DNA of 64,000 nt, taken from contig NQMI01000098.1 in the NCBI GenBank assembly GCA_002270565.1, positions 31,711 through 95,710 of the forward strand, given 5' to 3'. Of the stretch, positions 46,389 to 55,569 are shown one piece after another. Position numbers and translations under genes: made by a program. The DNA comes from Stenocarpella maydis. Taxonomy: Eukaryota; Ascomycota; Sordariomycetes; Diaporthales; Diaporthaceae. Numbering within the stretch: position 1 is the first letter of the stretch; each line of letters opens with the position of its first letter. The notes under the pieces are model-generated. The model saw only the letters and a list, made by a program, of their open reading frames with translations. It searched no databases and was not told where the DNA came from.

Positions 46389-48103
46389 ATGGCGATATGG
46401 GTCGGGAAACAAAAGATGTCATGGTGAGTCCCCCCCTCCTTCTTTCGCCTTTCACCTTGTCCCCTTCTCATCCGTCTTCCCCGCCCTATTCGACAACGGT
46501 CTGTACCACGTTGGACCACGAGGCCGGCCAAGGTGTGCCCTGCCTTGCTACTGTCGCGGGCGTGCAGGTGCTCACAGTCGGCCCATTCAAATGTGACGCC
46601 CGAGATTTCCTGACAGCACTTGGTGGTAACACTGCGCATCACTCCGTGATCCACTTTCTGTCTCACTCGCCCTCATTCCCACCAGGGACTGGTCCCTGCT
46701 GGATCGGCTAGCTGCAGCAAGCAATGCTTCTGCCGGCTGTCGCTGATGTTGCTCCCTCCTTCATCAACACCACAACACCCCCTCGGCCCTCGCGCCGTGC
46801 CATACCCCCACCCCGGCCCTGGCGTCCCGGCGCGCGAACCACGACTGACTTGAGCGATAGCCGGTCTTGCATCAAGGGCCACCGTTCCTCAACGTGCAAT
46901 CACCTCGGCGGGCCCCTATGGGCGGTGCGCCCGGCTGGCAGGCCAAACAAGGCCTGTGTCCACGGGCCAGGCGACCTCTGCCTCTGCGCACACTATTTTC
47001 CTCTGACATGGCTCAAGGCTGCCGTCCCGCGGAACAAGAAGTGCTCTTGCCAGGGGCAGGGGAGCGCCGGCAAGAAGTGCATGTGCGGCCATGGCAAGGG
47101 CGCAGCCGCATCGACCGCAGACGAGGACACCCAGCCCATCTTCTTCCAGGACCTCGTTGCCCGGGGCCTGCAGGTGACGACCGAGCCTGTTGATATCGAT
47201 ATGGCCCAGCAGCAGCAGCAGCAGCAGCAGCCTGCTCCATCAGCCTGCTGCTCAGGACCAAAACCAGCACCAGAGCCCGCGCCGGCGACGTCTTCTTGTT
47301 GCTCAAAGCCCACCACCTCAGCTGCGCCCGTGGCCCCTGTCGCAGCTCCAGCACCGCCACAGCCACCACCCTCCTGCTGCTGCTCTCAGCCTGTCAAACC
47401 CGAAGCCCCGACTCACGCGCCCTTCACGAACGGGAATGGGAACGGTCACACGAAGACCGAGTCGATCTCTACGGCCAATTTTGCAAATGCGGCACCAGCA
47501 CCGGCACCGCACTTCCAACCCACCCCGGACTTCAAGGTACTCGCAATGAACGCAGCTCAGGCGGCCCATCCCAACCAAGGCGACCACCTGTGCGAGTGTG
47601 GTCCTACCTGCAACTGCGTTCTCTGCATAGACCACCCTTACAACACCGCCACGATGAACCACATTGCCTCGGAGTTCGGACACATGATGACCACCGGCGA
47701 CTCGACGATATCACCGACCATTGGCCCTCATAACGGCGCTGCTGCTCCCTTTAGCCAGGGTTGGCCGTCGAGCAGCGGAGCCATGGCCAACAGCATGATG
47801 GCGCCCGCACAGCCCTTCGGCGAGGCCATGATGCCACATCAGTCACCACCGCAGCAGCCCACCGACATATTCCTGAACCCGGCCGACTTCCAGATGTTCA
47901 ACTTTGCGTTCCCCCTCGACAATATCAACCAGTACGACCCACAGCCAGACTTCAGCTTTGGGTTGATGCCGCCCGACCTCGACATGAGCGGCCTATGCGG
48001 TGGAATGCCCGAGGGCTGTCCCTGTGGCGATGACTGCGCCTGTATAGGGTGCCTGGTCCACGGCAAGCCCAGTAACGGGGAGCCGACAGCGAATTGGGCC
48101 TAG
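46389..48103 (+). CDS. Copper-fist transcription factor, Mac1/GRISEA type
   Basis: Two exons (46389-46423 and 46861-48103) give 425 residues. The 12-residue first exon is needed to complete the fist: MAIWVGKQKMSC joins RSCIKGHRSSTCNH, giving the K-x-x-C-x-x-C-I-x-G-H-R start and zinc-ligand pattern (CxxC...C...H), followed by RPAGRPNKAC and CLC. The intron of 437 nt (GTGAGT...CTGACTTGAGCGATAG) is unusually long here. Two C-terminal Cys-rich motifs, CECGPTCNCVLCIDH (about 313-327) and CPCGDDCACIGCLVH (about 398-412), fit CxCxxxCxCxxCxxH, the copper-sensing repeats of Mac1, GRISEA and Cuf1. These factors turn on copper uptake genes when copper is low and are silenced by Cu(I) binding. A further CSCQGQG...KKCMCGHG lies near the fist. 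A poly-Gln run follows (about 128-136). Confidence 0.9.
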
Positions 48104-48946
48104 CCCCTGGGGGTGGGAACTATGAGACAAACCATTGCGGTCTTGATGGCGCGCAGAGGTGGGATGTGTGAGTGGGCGACGAATCGGACGTCAGATGATT
48201 TCTGCGGAAGAGATTGTACATATTCTTGATACCCTGGGAAAATACGGGCACGGAGGAGGGTCGGCAAACATTTGTGGAAGCATACCAGCCAGCATGGAGT
48301 CCTTTTTGAGTTCTGGATTTGTGTGGTTGCAGTGCATACAATGCGTTGTGCTGAATCATGACGAGCATGGGAACATTTTATAGCATGATATTCACGTTGA
48401 ATGGCAATATGTTCAGTCAGATTATATGTTGAGCAGCTCTGCCTGCATGTAGTATATATACAAATATGAGCATTGTAAGGCACATGCTAGATGGAACTAC
48501 AGGACCAAGGCCCGATAAGATACAGATGGACGGACCACTTGAGCAGCGGAAGCCCCCTGAAGCGGGCCACGCTAGGGACACTGGCCGCCTGGAGATCAAC
48601 GCTACCAATCCCTGCCAGGCCCAGCTCCTAGTGGGGGAGTCGGTCCTCTGCGCCCGTGATCTTCAGCAGGGCAGGCGAGCCGAGGGCTGTCTGCCAAGCA
48701 ACGTTTCTCCCAAATCTCAACCAGCGGATTTTGATTTCTCACCCAAAAACACGTGCCTGCGTCGAAACATTCGTCAAACAATCGGTCTCTACTAAAACGC
48801 CGCTTGAATACCGGCTTGAAGCACGCCACCCCAGCCTGCTGTTTCTACCAGGCGACTCTTGGCCTAGCATCTGAAGGGGCATCCAGAGTAGCGCATCAAG
48901 GCGCTGTTTGACGTGGCCGGTCGTGGCCAGCCAGGCCCGAGAGAGA
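48104..48946. other. Intergenic region
   Basis: About 840 bases holding the 3' UTR of the copper-fist gene and the leader of the next gene. No additional gene is visible. Confidence 0.5.
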
Positions 48947-50251
48947 ATGCCGCGCGACCGCAGGGACGAGCTGGGTGAAGCTTCAAGAGATGCCCCAGGG
49001 GGCGGGAGGGAAGGGAGCCATGGCCACCGGGGAGGAGACAGCGTCGGTACTCGGAGGAGGTCGAGGTCGAGGTCGAGGTCCCCGAGGAGAAGGCCCGCCG
49101 CCCACGACTTCTACCGAGAGAGGACGCCGGAACCTCGCGATGGGGGGCACAGCCACAGCCCCCGCGACCGGCACACAAGACACGACCGACACCACTCGCG
49201 AGACGTAGCCAGCCGGTCCCCAGCGCCAGAAGACCAAGACCGAAAACGACACCACCATCATCACCACCGGCACCACCGGACCAAACCCGCCGCCGCCGCA
49301 CGAGAGCCCCCCCGCGAGCTCCCCTTCAGCGCGCGACCGCTCTCCTACAAGCACGACCTCGACGCCTTCACGCCGCTGTTCGCGTACTACCTGGACGTGC
49401 AGAAGAACCTCGACCTGTACGAGCTGGACGCGCAGCTGGCGCGGGGCCGGTGGAAGAGCTTTGCCAACAAGTGGAACCGCGGGGAGCTCGCCGAGGGCTG
49501 GTACGACCCGGAGCTGTTTGAGCGGGTCGCGCGCAAGGCCGGGCCTGCGCCCCCTGACGATGCGAGTGCGGGTGCTACGCGGCGGCGGGGGGGCGAGCTG
49601 GGAGGGGGGGAGGGGGAGGGGGAGAGGGGGCACTCCACGGCGGCAGCGTCGGATGGCGCCCGCGACCCCGGCACCGACGACGGCGAGCGGCGAGAAGCGC
49701 ACCACCGACACGACAACAACAACAACGAAGACTCGGACTCGGACTACGGCCCGCCGCCGCCGCCCCCAGGCGGCGCGCGCAAGGGGCCCGGGATCCCCAG
49801 GCTCTCGGACCTAGCCCTGCAGCGCGAGTCGGCCGCCGAGGAGCGCGAGTCCCGGCTGCACGACCTCCGGCAGGCGCGGAGGGCCGACCGGGCGCAGCAG
49901 AAGGAGCGGCTCGAGGAGCTGGCCCCGCGCGCGGAGCCGGGCACGCGCGAGCGCAGGCTGGAGAAGAGGGCAGCCGTCAACGAGAAGATGAGGGGCTTCC
50001 GCGAGGGCGGGGACGCCATGGAGGAGGTGGGCGACGGGGAGCTGATGGGGGGCGGGGGGGAGGACTCGCTGGCGGAGCTGAGGAGGGCCAAGGCCGCGGT
50101 GCAGAGGAAAAAGACGGAGAGGGAGCTGCGGCGGGAGGCGGAGGCCAGGGCGCGCGAGGAGGAGAGGCTCGAGAGGCTCCGGGAGTGGAGGGAGAGGGAG
50201 GAGGAGAAGCTCAGGGGGCTGAGGGAGCTTGCGAGGGCGAGGTTCGGGTAG
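48947..50251 (+). CDS. RS/His-rich coiled-coil protein, probable RNA-processing factor
   Basis: A single exon of 434 residues starting MPRDRRDELG. An RS-rich region (RRRSRSRSRSPRRR, about 36-50) and a His run (about 106-115) precede the only globular-looking part, about 125-200. That part has PRELPFSARPLSYKHDLDAF, YYLDVQKNLDLYELD and GRWKSFANKWNRGELAEGWYDP. The second half is a long charged coiled coil of Arg/Glu repeats to the end. I recall the central block as conserved in uncharacterised ascomycete proteins, but I cannot name the family. RS repeats suggest nuclear location and contact with the splicing machinery, which is inference. Extreme GC content and low complexity inflate neighbouring frames. 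Confidence 0.75.
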   Translation: MPRDRRDELGEASRDAPGGGREGSHGHRGGDSVGTRRRSRSRSRSPRRRPAAHDFYRERTPEPRDGGHSHSPRDRHTRHDRHHSRDVASRSPAPEDQDRKRHHHHHHRHHRTKPAAAAREPPRELPFSARPLSYKHDLDAFTPLFAYYLDVQKNLDLYELDAQLARGRWKSFANKWNRGELAEGWYDPELFERVARKAGPAPPDDASAGATRRRGGELGGGEGEGERGHSTAAASDGARDPGTDDGERREAHHRHDNNNNEDSDSDYGPPPPPPGGARKGPGIPRLSDLALQRESAAEERESRLHDLRQARRADRAQQKERLEELAPRAEPGTRERRLEKRAAVNEKMRGFREGGDAMEEVGDGELMGGGGEDSLAELRRAKAAVQRKKTERELRREAEARAREEERLERLREWREREEEKLRGLRELARARFG

Positions 50252-50957
50252 GGCGGGCGTGTGTCTTTTGGGCCTGGGGCTGGGTCTGTGGTGCTCTTGA
50301 GGGAGGACCTGAGAGCACTCGGTCTACTTGACCGTGGGTGCATTTGTGTCCCCCATGGGCCAGGCATGTAGCCTTGCTGCAACAGCAGCATTTTTTTTTT
50401 TTATATTTATTTTTGAGCGTCGGTGTTGGTGTGGCATTACAGGTTATCGGATTCACTTGACATTACAAAATAGCTACAGCCTGTGAATCACTGGGCCAGT
50501 TATCCGGCATTCCTCCCCAGGGAATGCCTATTACGTTGGTGAGGACCTCATGTTCAGCCTCTGGGATGGGTGTGGTGAGTAAGGGTGGTCACATGACGGC
50601 GAGCCGGGCCAATTTTTTAGGGGGCCAATTTTCGACATTGCCGTTTCTCAGTGTCACATTTTAGAATGTCAGTGGTGGCCTGGTGATATCTCATCAATTT
50701 ATATCGCACTAGAGGTAGAGGGCAAATCTATACATTTTTTTTCTTCTCCGTTTGAGATACCCTTATATGGCCACATATTCTCCTCACTTCTACCAGCCCT
50801 CGGCAACAGCTCTCACGCACCCGATCAAACTTTTCACCTGGGCATCACTACCACACTCACTCACTTGCCAGCCATAGTCAGCGACAAACACGCACAACCA
50901 ACACACACAGACACATAGTCACACAGACACGCACAGCACAGCCCAGCCCATCCCAGG
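50252..50957. other. Intergenic region
   Basis: About 700 bases. It contains a T-rich stretch at 50,390-50,415, likely the 3' end signal of the preceding gene. CA-rich sequence just before 50,958 resembles a fungal leader. No gene is seen. Confidence 0.5.
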
Positions 50958-51834
50958 ATGCCAGACAGCGAGGCGTCGTCGTCCCCGCCCGCGAGCCCGG
51001 GCATCTTCGCCGAGCCGGAGGGCTTCTACCCGCCCTCGCCAAAGCCCACGCGGCAGACCTTCACCACGCGGGGCGGCGACGTCGTCGGGCTCAACCTGGT
51101 GGGCTACTCCCCGACCGAGGCGCACCACCTCTGGAACGGGGCCCGCGTCGCGGCCGAGTTCTTCGAGTCCGACCCGGCGGGGACGGTGCGGGGGCGCACG
51201 GTGCTGGAGCTGGGCGCGGGGGGCGGGCCTGCCGTCGCTGGTGGCGGCGGGCCTGGGCGCGAGGAGGGTCGTCATGACGGACTTCCCCGACGCGGACATA
51301 CTGCGGACGATGCAGAGGAACATCGACGAGTGCGGCATCATACCACCCCCCGCCGGGGCCCGAGGGGGGGGGGCCGCGGGGAGGACCACCACCAAGGCGG
51401 ACGTGATCGTGGCGAGGGGCTTCGTGTGGGGCTTCGACGCGCGGCCCCTCCTCGCCGAGCTGCCGGCGGGCGATGCAGGCCGCCCCGGGGCCGCCGGGTT
51501 CGACGTCCTCATCCTGGCGGACCTCCTGTTCCGGCACTCGGAGCACGGCAAGCTCCTCGACACCATCCGGGACACGATGGCGCCCGGGCCGCACTCCAAG
51601 GCGTACGTGTTCTTCACGAGCTACCGGCCGTGGCTGCGCCACAAGGACATGGCCTTCTTCGACCTCGCGCGCGAGAGGGGGTTCGCGGTCGACAAGGTCC
51701 TCGAGAGGAAGATGGAGAGGCCGCTGTTCGAGGACGACCCGGGCGACGTGGACGTGCTCAGGACGTGCACGGGGTGGGTCGTGAGGTGGCCTCGGGAGGG
51801 GGAGGAGGTGGTGGCCGCCGGCGGCGGGGCCTGA
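50958..51834 (+). CDS. EFM7: EFM7/NNT1-type protein methyltransferase, apparent frameshift
   Basis: The start MPDSEASSS..., the segment FYPPSPKPTRQTF, the VGYSPTEAHHLWNGARVAA block and the SAM motif I match Efm7-type methyltransferases, which modify the N-terminus and nearby lysine of elongation factor eEF1A. SAM motif I (VLELGAG) ends in frame one. The expected continuation GLPSLVAAGLGARRVVMTDFPD lies in the next frame. The break is at a run of six G around 51219-51224, where five would keep the frame. Downstream the rest of the domain is intact: DVLILADLLFRHSEHGKLL, VFFTSYRPWLRHKDMAFFDLA and the end CTGWVVRW. The corrected length (about 290) is normal. There is no intron signal at the break. 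The cause is either an assembly error in a G run or a recent inactivating insertion. Confidence 0.85.
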
Positions 51835-53118
51835 TGATTGCGTGGTGGTTTATTGTTTGTGTTGGCGGAGAGGTGTCTGGCTTTTTGCCTCTTGAGGGTC
51901 TTGCCCCGCGGGTTGTATATTTGACGGCCCCTCTCCCGATGCGCATCGGGCAACGAGCTCTCCCCGGGGGGGACTGCACACGGCGGAGGGCGAGCGCTGC
52001 ACGGACGCGAATGGCATGGGGGCAACCTCCCACCGGCAGATATGACTCCGCGGTATCGGGAAGGCCCAGGCCGAGCCGCCCATCCGGTACCTCTTATCAG
52101 AGCACGTAGACGATATTGTGTGTGTGTGTGTGTGGGGGNNNNNNNNNNNNNNNNNNNNTGCAAGGACCAGAACCCACATTTCCCCGGCGCCCTTGGGTCG
52201 CCGGCAGGCTGTGAATCCATCAAAGGGCAATAGTTCCATGATGGGCGCTTTGGGGGCAAAGGCCTGGGGCATCCGTTTGGGCAGTCTCGAGTGCGGCAAA
52301 AGGTCTCCCGGAATTTGTCGACTGCTATGCTGGACGGGCCTCTTGCAGGGCCAGGCCGATGTAGCAGGGAGTTGGGGGCTCGACAGGCACGGGACCCGCA
52401 GGATCAGAAGCAAGCAATCGCGGAAATGCAATGCGGTGGCGCTGCAGCCGGCTGGAATCCAGAGGTATGTTTGCCTCAGACGAGGCCTATGCTATGGTGC
52501 CCGGCCCTTGGGCTGCCCTCCCGCACAAAACAGGTATTTGCATGGAGATTGTCGGCCGCTCTCACATTATTACACATTATGCCCCGGACCGCCCGAGCCT
52601 ACGCCATCGTTGCAAAAACCAAGCCCCTGTGGGAAACCCCTTCTATGTGAATACTCACCACCAGGGAGGCTGTTGCGTGCCGATCTCCCGCGGAATCACC
52701 ACCCGTGGGCGCCCCCCCCCCCGGGCCAGGGAAGTTTACTAGAATACAATCCCTTGTATAGACAGTCGTACCGGCCGCTTTTGCCGCGGCGGTGCCTCTC
52801 ATCGCTGCGTGAAATGTCGTCTCTCGTAGTAGCCTCGCAACCACCAACCCGCGATGTCGCGATCCGTCTCGCACCAACCGACTGTGCTAGATCCGGGGAG
52901 CGAGATGCGATGTGGATACGGACGGCCAGGACGGCCCGGCCCAGGACCACTTCATGCCGTGCCGGCGTCGCACCCGGGACGGCGGTCCCGGCTTTCGCAA
53001 GTCACACCGTGTGCACAACGCAAACCGAGCGGGGGGGGGGGTTTAAAAAAAAAATAACAAGGTCCTGGAGCACACTGCTCATGGCTCTCTCACCCCGTGC
53101 CCCCCCCCCCCCCCCCGC
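51835..53118. other. Intergenic region containing an assembly gap
   Basis: The region between two convergent genes. A TG run leads into a G run and 20 unknown bases (52139-52158). Frames crossing the gap are artefacts. A G run at 53030-53043 and a C run at 53101-53116 flank the end of the next gene. No gene is supported. Confidence 0.5.
52139..52158. other. Assembly gap (20 N)
   Basis: Twenty undetermined bases directly after a (TG)n and poly-G run, a typical point of sequencing failure. The true gap size is unknown. Confidence 0.99.
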
Positions 53119-54626
53119 TCAGGGCGCCGGCCCGCCGCCAGGCAGCCCCAGCCCGGCGTCGTACTTGACAGTCTCGTGGTACAGGCTCCCGGGCCTGCTG
53201 GAGTAGCCCCCCTCCCCTGGCCCCCGCCAGCCACCGGGGGGGCGGAACCCGTCGGTGACGACGAAGGCGCCGGCGTCAAAGGACGAGCTCGTCGAGGTGG
53301 ACCACCTCCTGGGCGGGGGCTGCGCCGCGTCCCCGGGCCCGGTGAGCGGCGGCGGCGGGAGGGAGCCGCCCGACGCGACCGAGTCGGTGTCCGGGAGGGA
53401 TATTCCCGAGCGGATGGAGTCGCCGTCGTCGCCGTCGCCGCTGGCGAGGGTGGTGGCGTCCCACGAGGAGCAGCGGCTGGCGCGGGCGGTGGAGGACGCC
53501 GACCGCACCGCAGCGGGCCGGCGCCGCTGCTGCTGCTGCTGTGGGGCAGGTCGTCCTGCAGGGGCGGCGCCCATCCCCACCGTGGCGGCTGCGCGCGGGG
53601 TCCCCTGCTGTGGTAGGACGGGGCGGCGGATCGGATGCTGGACCCCGGGGATGGGGACCTCGACGGGCCGTAATAACCCCTGCGGCCGCCGCCGGGCCAG
53701 TACGGACGACGGTCTGCTCGAGGGGCGCCGGCGGCCGGCGTGCGCGCCCGCGTGGCCGAGCTTCTCGTCGTCCACGGCAGCGCATGTGCCGTGCTGCTGG
53801 AGGTAGAGCACCGACAGCAGGATGGAGAAGGTGTAGGAGAAGCTGTTCCCGGGGTGTCAGCATCAGGCGGCCAGTGAGGAAATTGTTTCACAGGGCCTGT
53901 TCGGTCTTACATCGCAACCACGGAGAGGCCGTAGACGGTCCTGGGGAATGTGCAGAGCCCGTCGAGCTCGCCCGCGACCCCGTTCGTCATGGACCCGAAG
54001 CGGATGGTTGTGAAGCCAGCAGCCGGCTGGCGGACGAGGTCACTGCCATCGTCTGGCGGGCGTGTCAGTTGCGTACTACCTGGGGGGCGTGGCTAGGCAG
54101 TTGCAGCCCCAATGGCATATGATGGGGTGGTAATTGGACTTACAGTTGTCCCTGGTGAGGCCGTGGCAGTCGGCCGGGAGGCCGGAGTAGCTCAGGATTG
54201 TGATCTTTGCCAGGTTGATGCCCATTATGGTCAGGTCGGCGGGCACCGACATGATGGCAAAGATGCGCCACGTCCGGAGGCCGAGGGTCTTGAGGACATG
54301 GACACAGCACACGACTATTGTTGAGTAGGCGAGGGAAACGAGGCCCTAGAGATGGGGGCAGACCGGGTAAGCAGGGAGGGACGTCACGAAGGGAGGGGGC
54401 CACGGGCAAAAAAGAAAGAACAAAACAACACGGCGAGGCATACCAGGACCTGGACCCCCCGCATGCGGTCGTTCTCGCCGAGCCTGTTCTTCTGGATGTG
54501 TTCATACAAGAGGCTGAAGGAGCCATAGACGAAGAAGGACGAGGACCACTGCCATATCCGGATGGCAGTCAGAGAGAAGCCCACGGCGCTGAACCTCGTG
54601 GGCGGGGGAACCGGCTTCTCGTCCAT
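53119..54626 (-). CDS. Four-helix membrane protein, uncharacterised
   Basis: Four exons (54626-54444, 54345-54144, 54052-53911 and 53842-53119) give 416 residues with consistent phases. Four hydrophobic segments are visible: AIRIWQWSSSFFVYGSFSLL (about 20-40), GLVSLAYSTIVVCCVHVL (62-80), FAIMSVPADLTIMGINLAKI (about 88-108), and the exon 3/4 junction segment VYGLSVVAIFSYTFSILLSVLYL. The loop between the third and fourth carries the conserved-looking Cys pair CHGLTRDNC and another Cys. The C-terminal 230 residues are low complexity with Gln and Pro runs and face the cytosol in a four-helix model. The layout resembles MARVEL-type fungal membrane proteins, but I assign no function. A second gene of similar design ends this window (62528-63998). 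Confidence 0.75.
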
Positions 54627-55569
54627 GGTTGGTCCAGGCGTGTGTCCACGACGCGATTGCGTAGGCCTCTGGGAGGTCGCTTGTGAGCGGTGGGCCCCGG
54701 ACGAGCAGGCAGAGAGATCCCGAGTTGAAAGGACCAGTCTCGGGGCGGGAGGCGAACGGTGGGGGAGGAGGAGGAGGAGGTGGTGGTGGTGGTTCACGGC
54801 TGGACGACGGGCCGGAGGCAGCGGAGGAGGAGGACGAGGACGAGGAGGACTGGCCCTTGCGGAAAGGAAAGGTGAGCGAGGGGTGGGTGGCCCCGTCTGC
54901 CGGTCAGCAGAGGCGAATACCACAACCAAGTTGCATTGATCGAGACACTAGGCTATCAATCAATCAATGGGTGGATGTGATGCGATGCTGTGCAATGCAG
55001 GCGACAGGCCCAGAGACTCGGGAGCCAGGAAGAGACCAGGCTGGCCTGATGCGTGAGGTGTCCAGAAACCAGGTTCTGTTGCAGTGCGGACCAGACAAGC
55101 CAGCCAGCTCAGCCTCACTGCTCGTCGTCGTCGTTGTCGTCGTCACGCAATCTTTTGCGGGGGGGGGGGGAGGGGGGGTGGGGGAAGGCTTACTCCGTAT
55201 CGCCCGTTCGTGTCAGAAACGCTGCTGCCTGTGCCGTCAAGCCATTGCGTCTCGGGCGGGCCAATCACAACGGTCATGCACCGTCTAAGCCACCGTCGAG
55301 GGATGCCCCGGCGACAGGGATGCCCGCTCACTGCTGCTGCAGCCAATGACATGCAACACTTCCTGTCTCGCCATCTACACGTGTATCTTCTCAGCTCATC
55401 ATATTGTGCCATGCCAGACCCAGACAGACACCCTGGTCAGCTGGTGCGTACCTCGTAATAAATCCTGGATTCGATAGTATATACACTAGAATTATACATA
55501 TGATCTTGGTTTCTATCTGCGGGCGCCATTGCTCTGGACCTACCCGCCATCCCTCCCACATCGCGAGCC
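54627..55569. other. Intergenic region
   Basis: Upstream of the membrane-protein gene and downstream of the peptidase gene, both minus strand. It has a G run at 55159-55188, one copy of TACTCCGTA at 55191-55199 and no supported gene. Confidence 0.5.

Noticed and set aside
52118..53206. 362-codon forward frame spanning the N gap
   Set aside because: Frame is created across unknown bases and a TG run, with no motif on either side.
53276..53863. Alternative frames in the low-complexity tail of the four-helix protein
   Set aside because: Overlap the chosen exon 4, which alone continues the membrane-helix frame.
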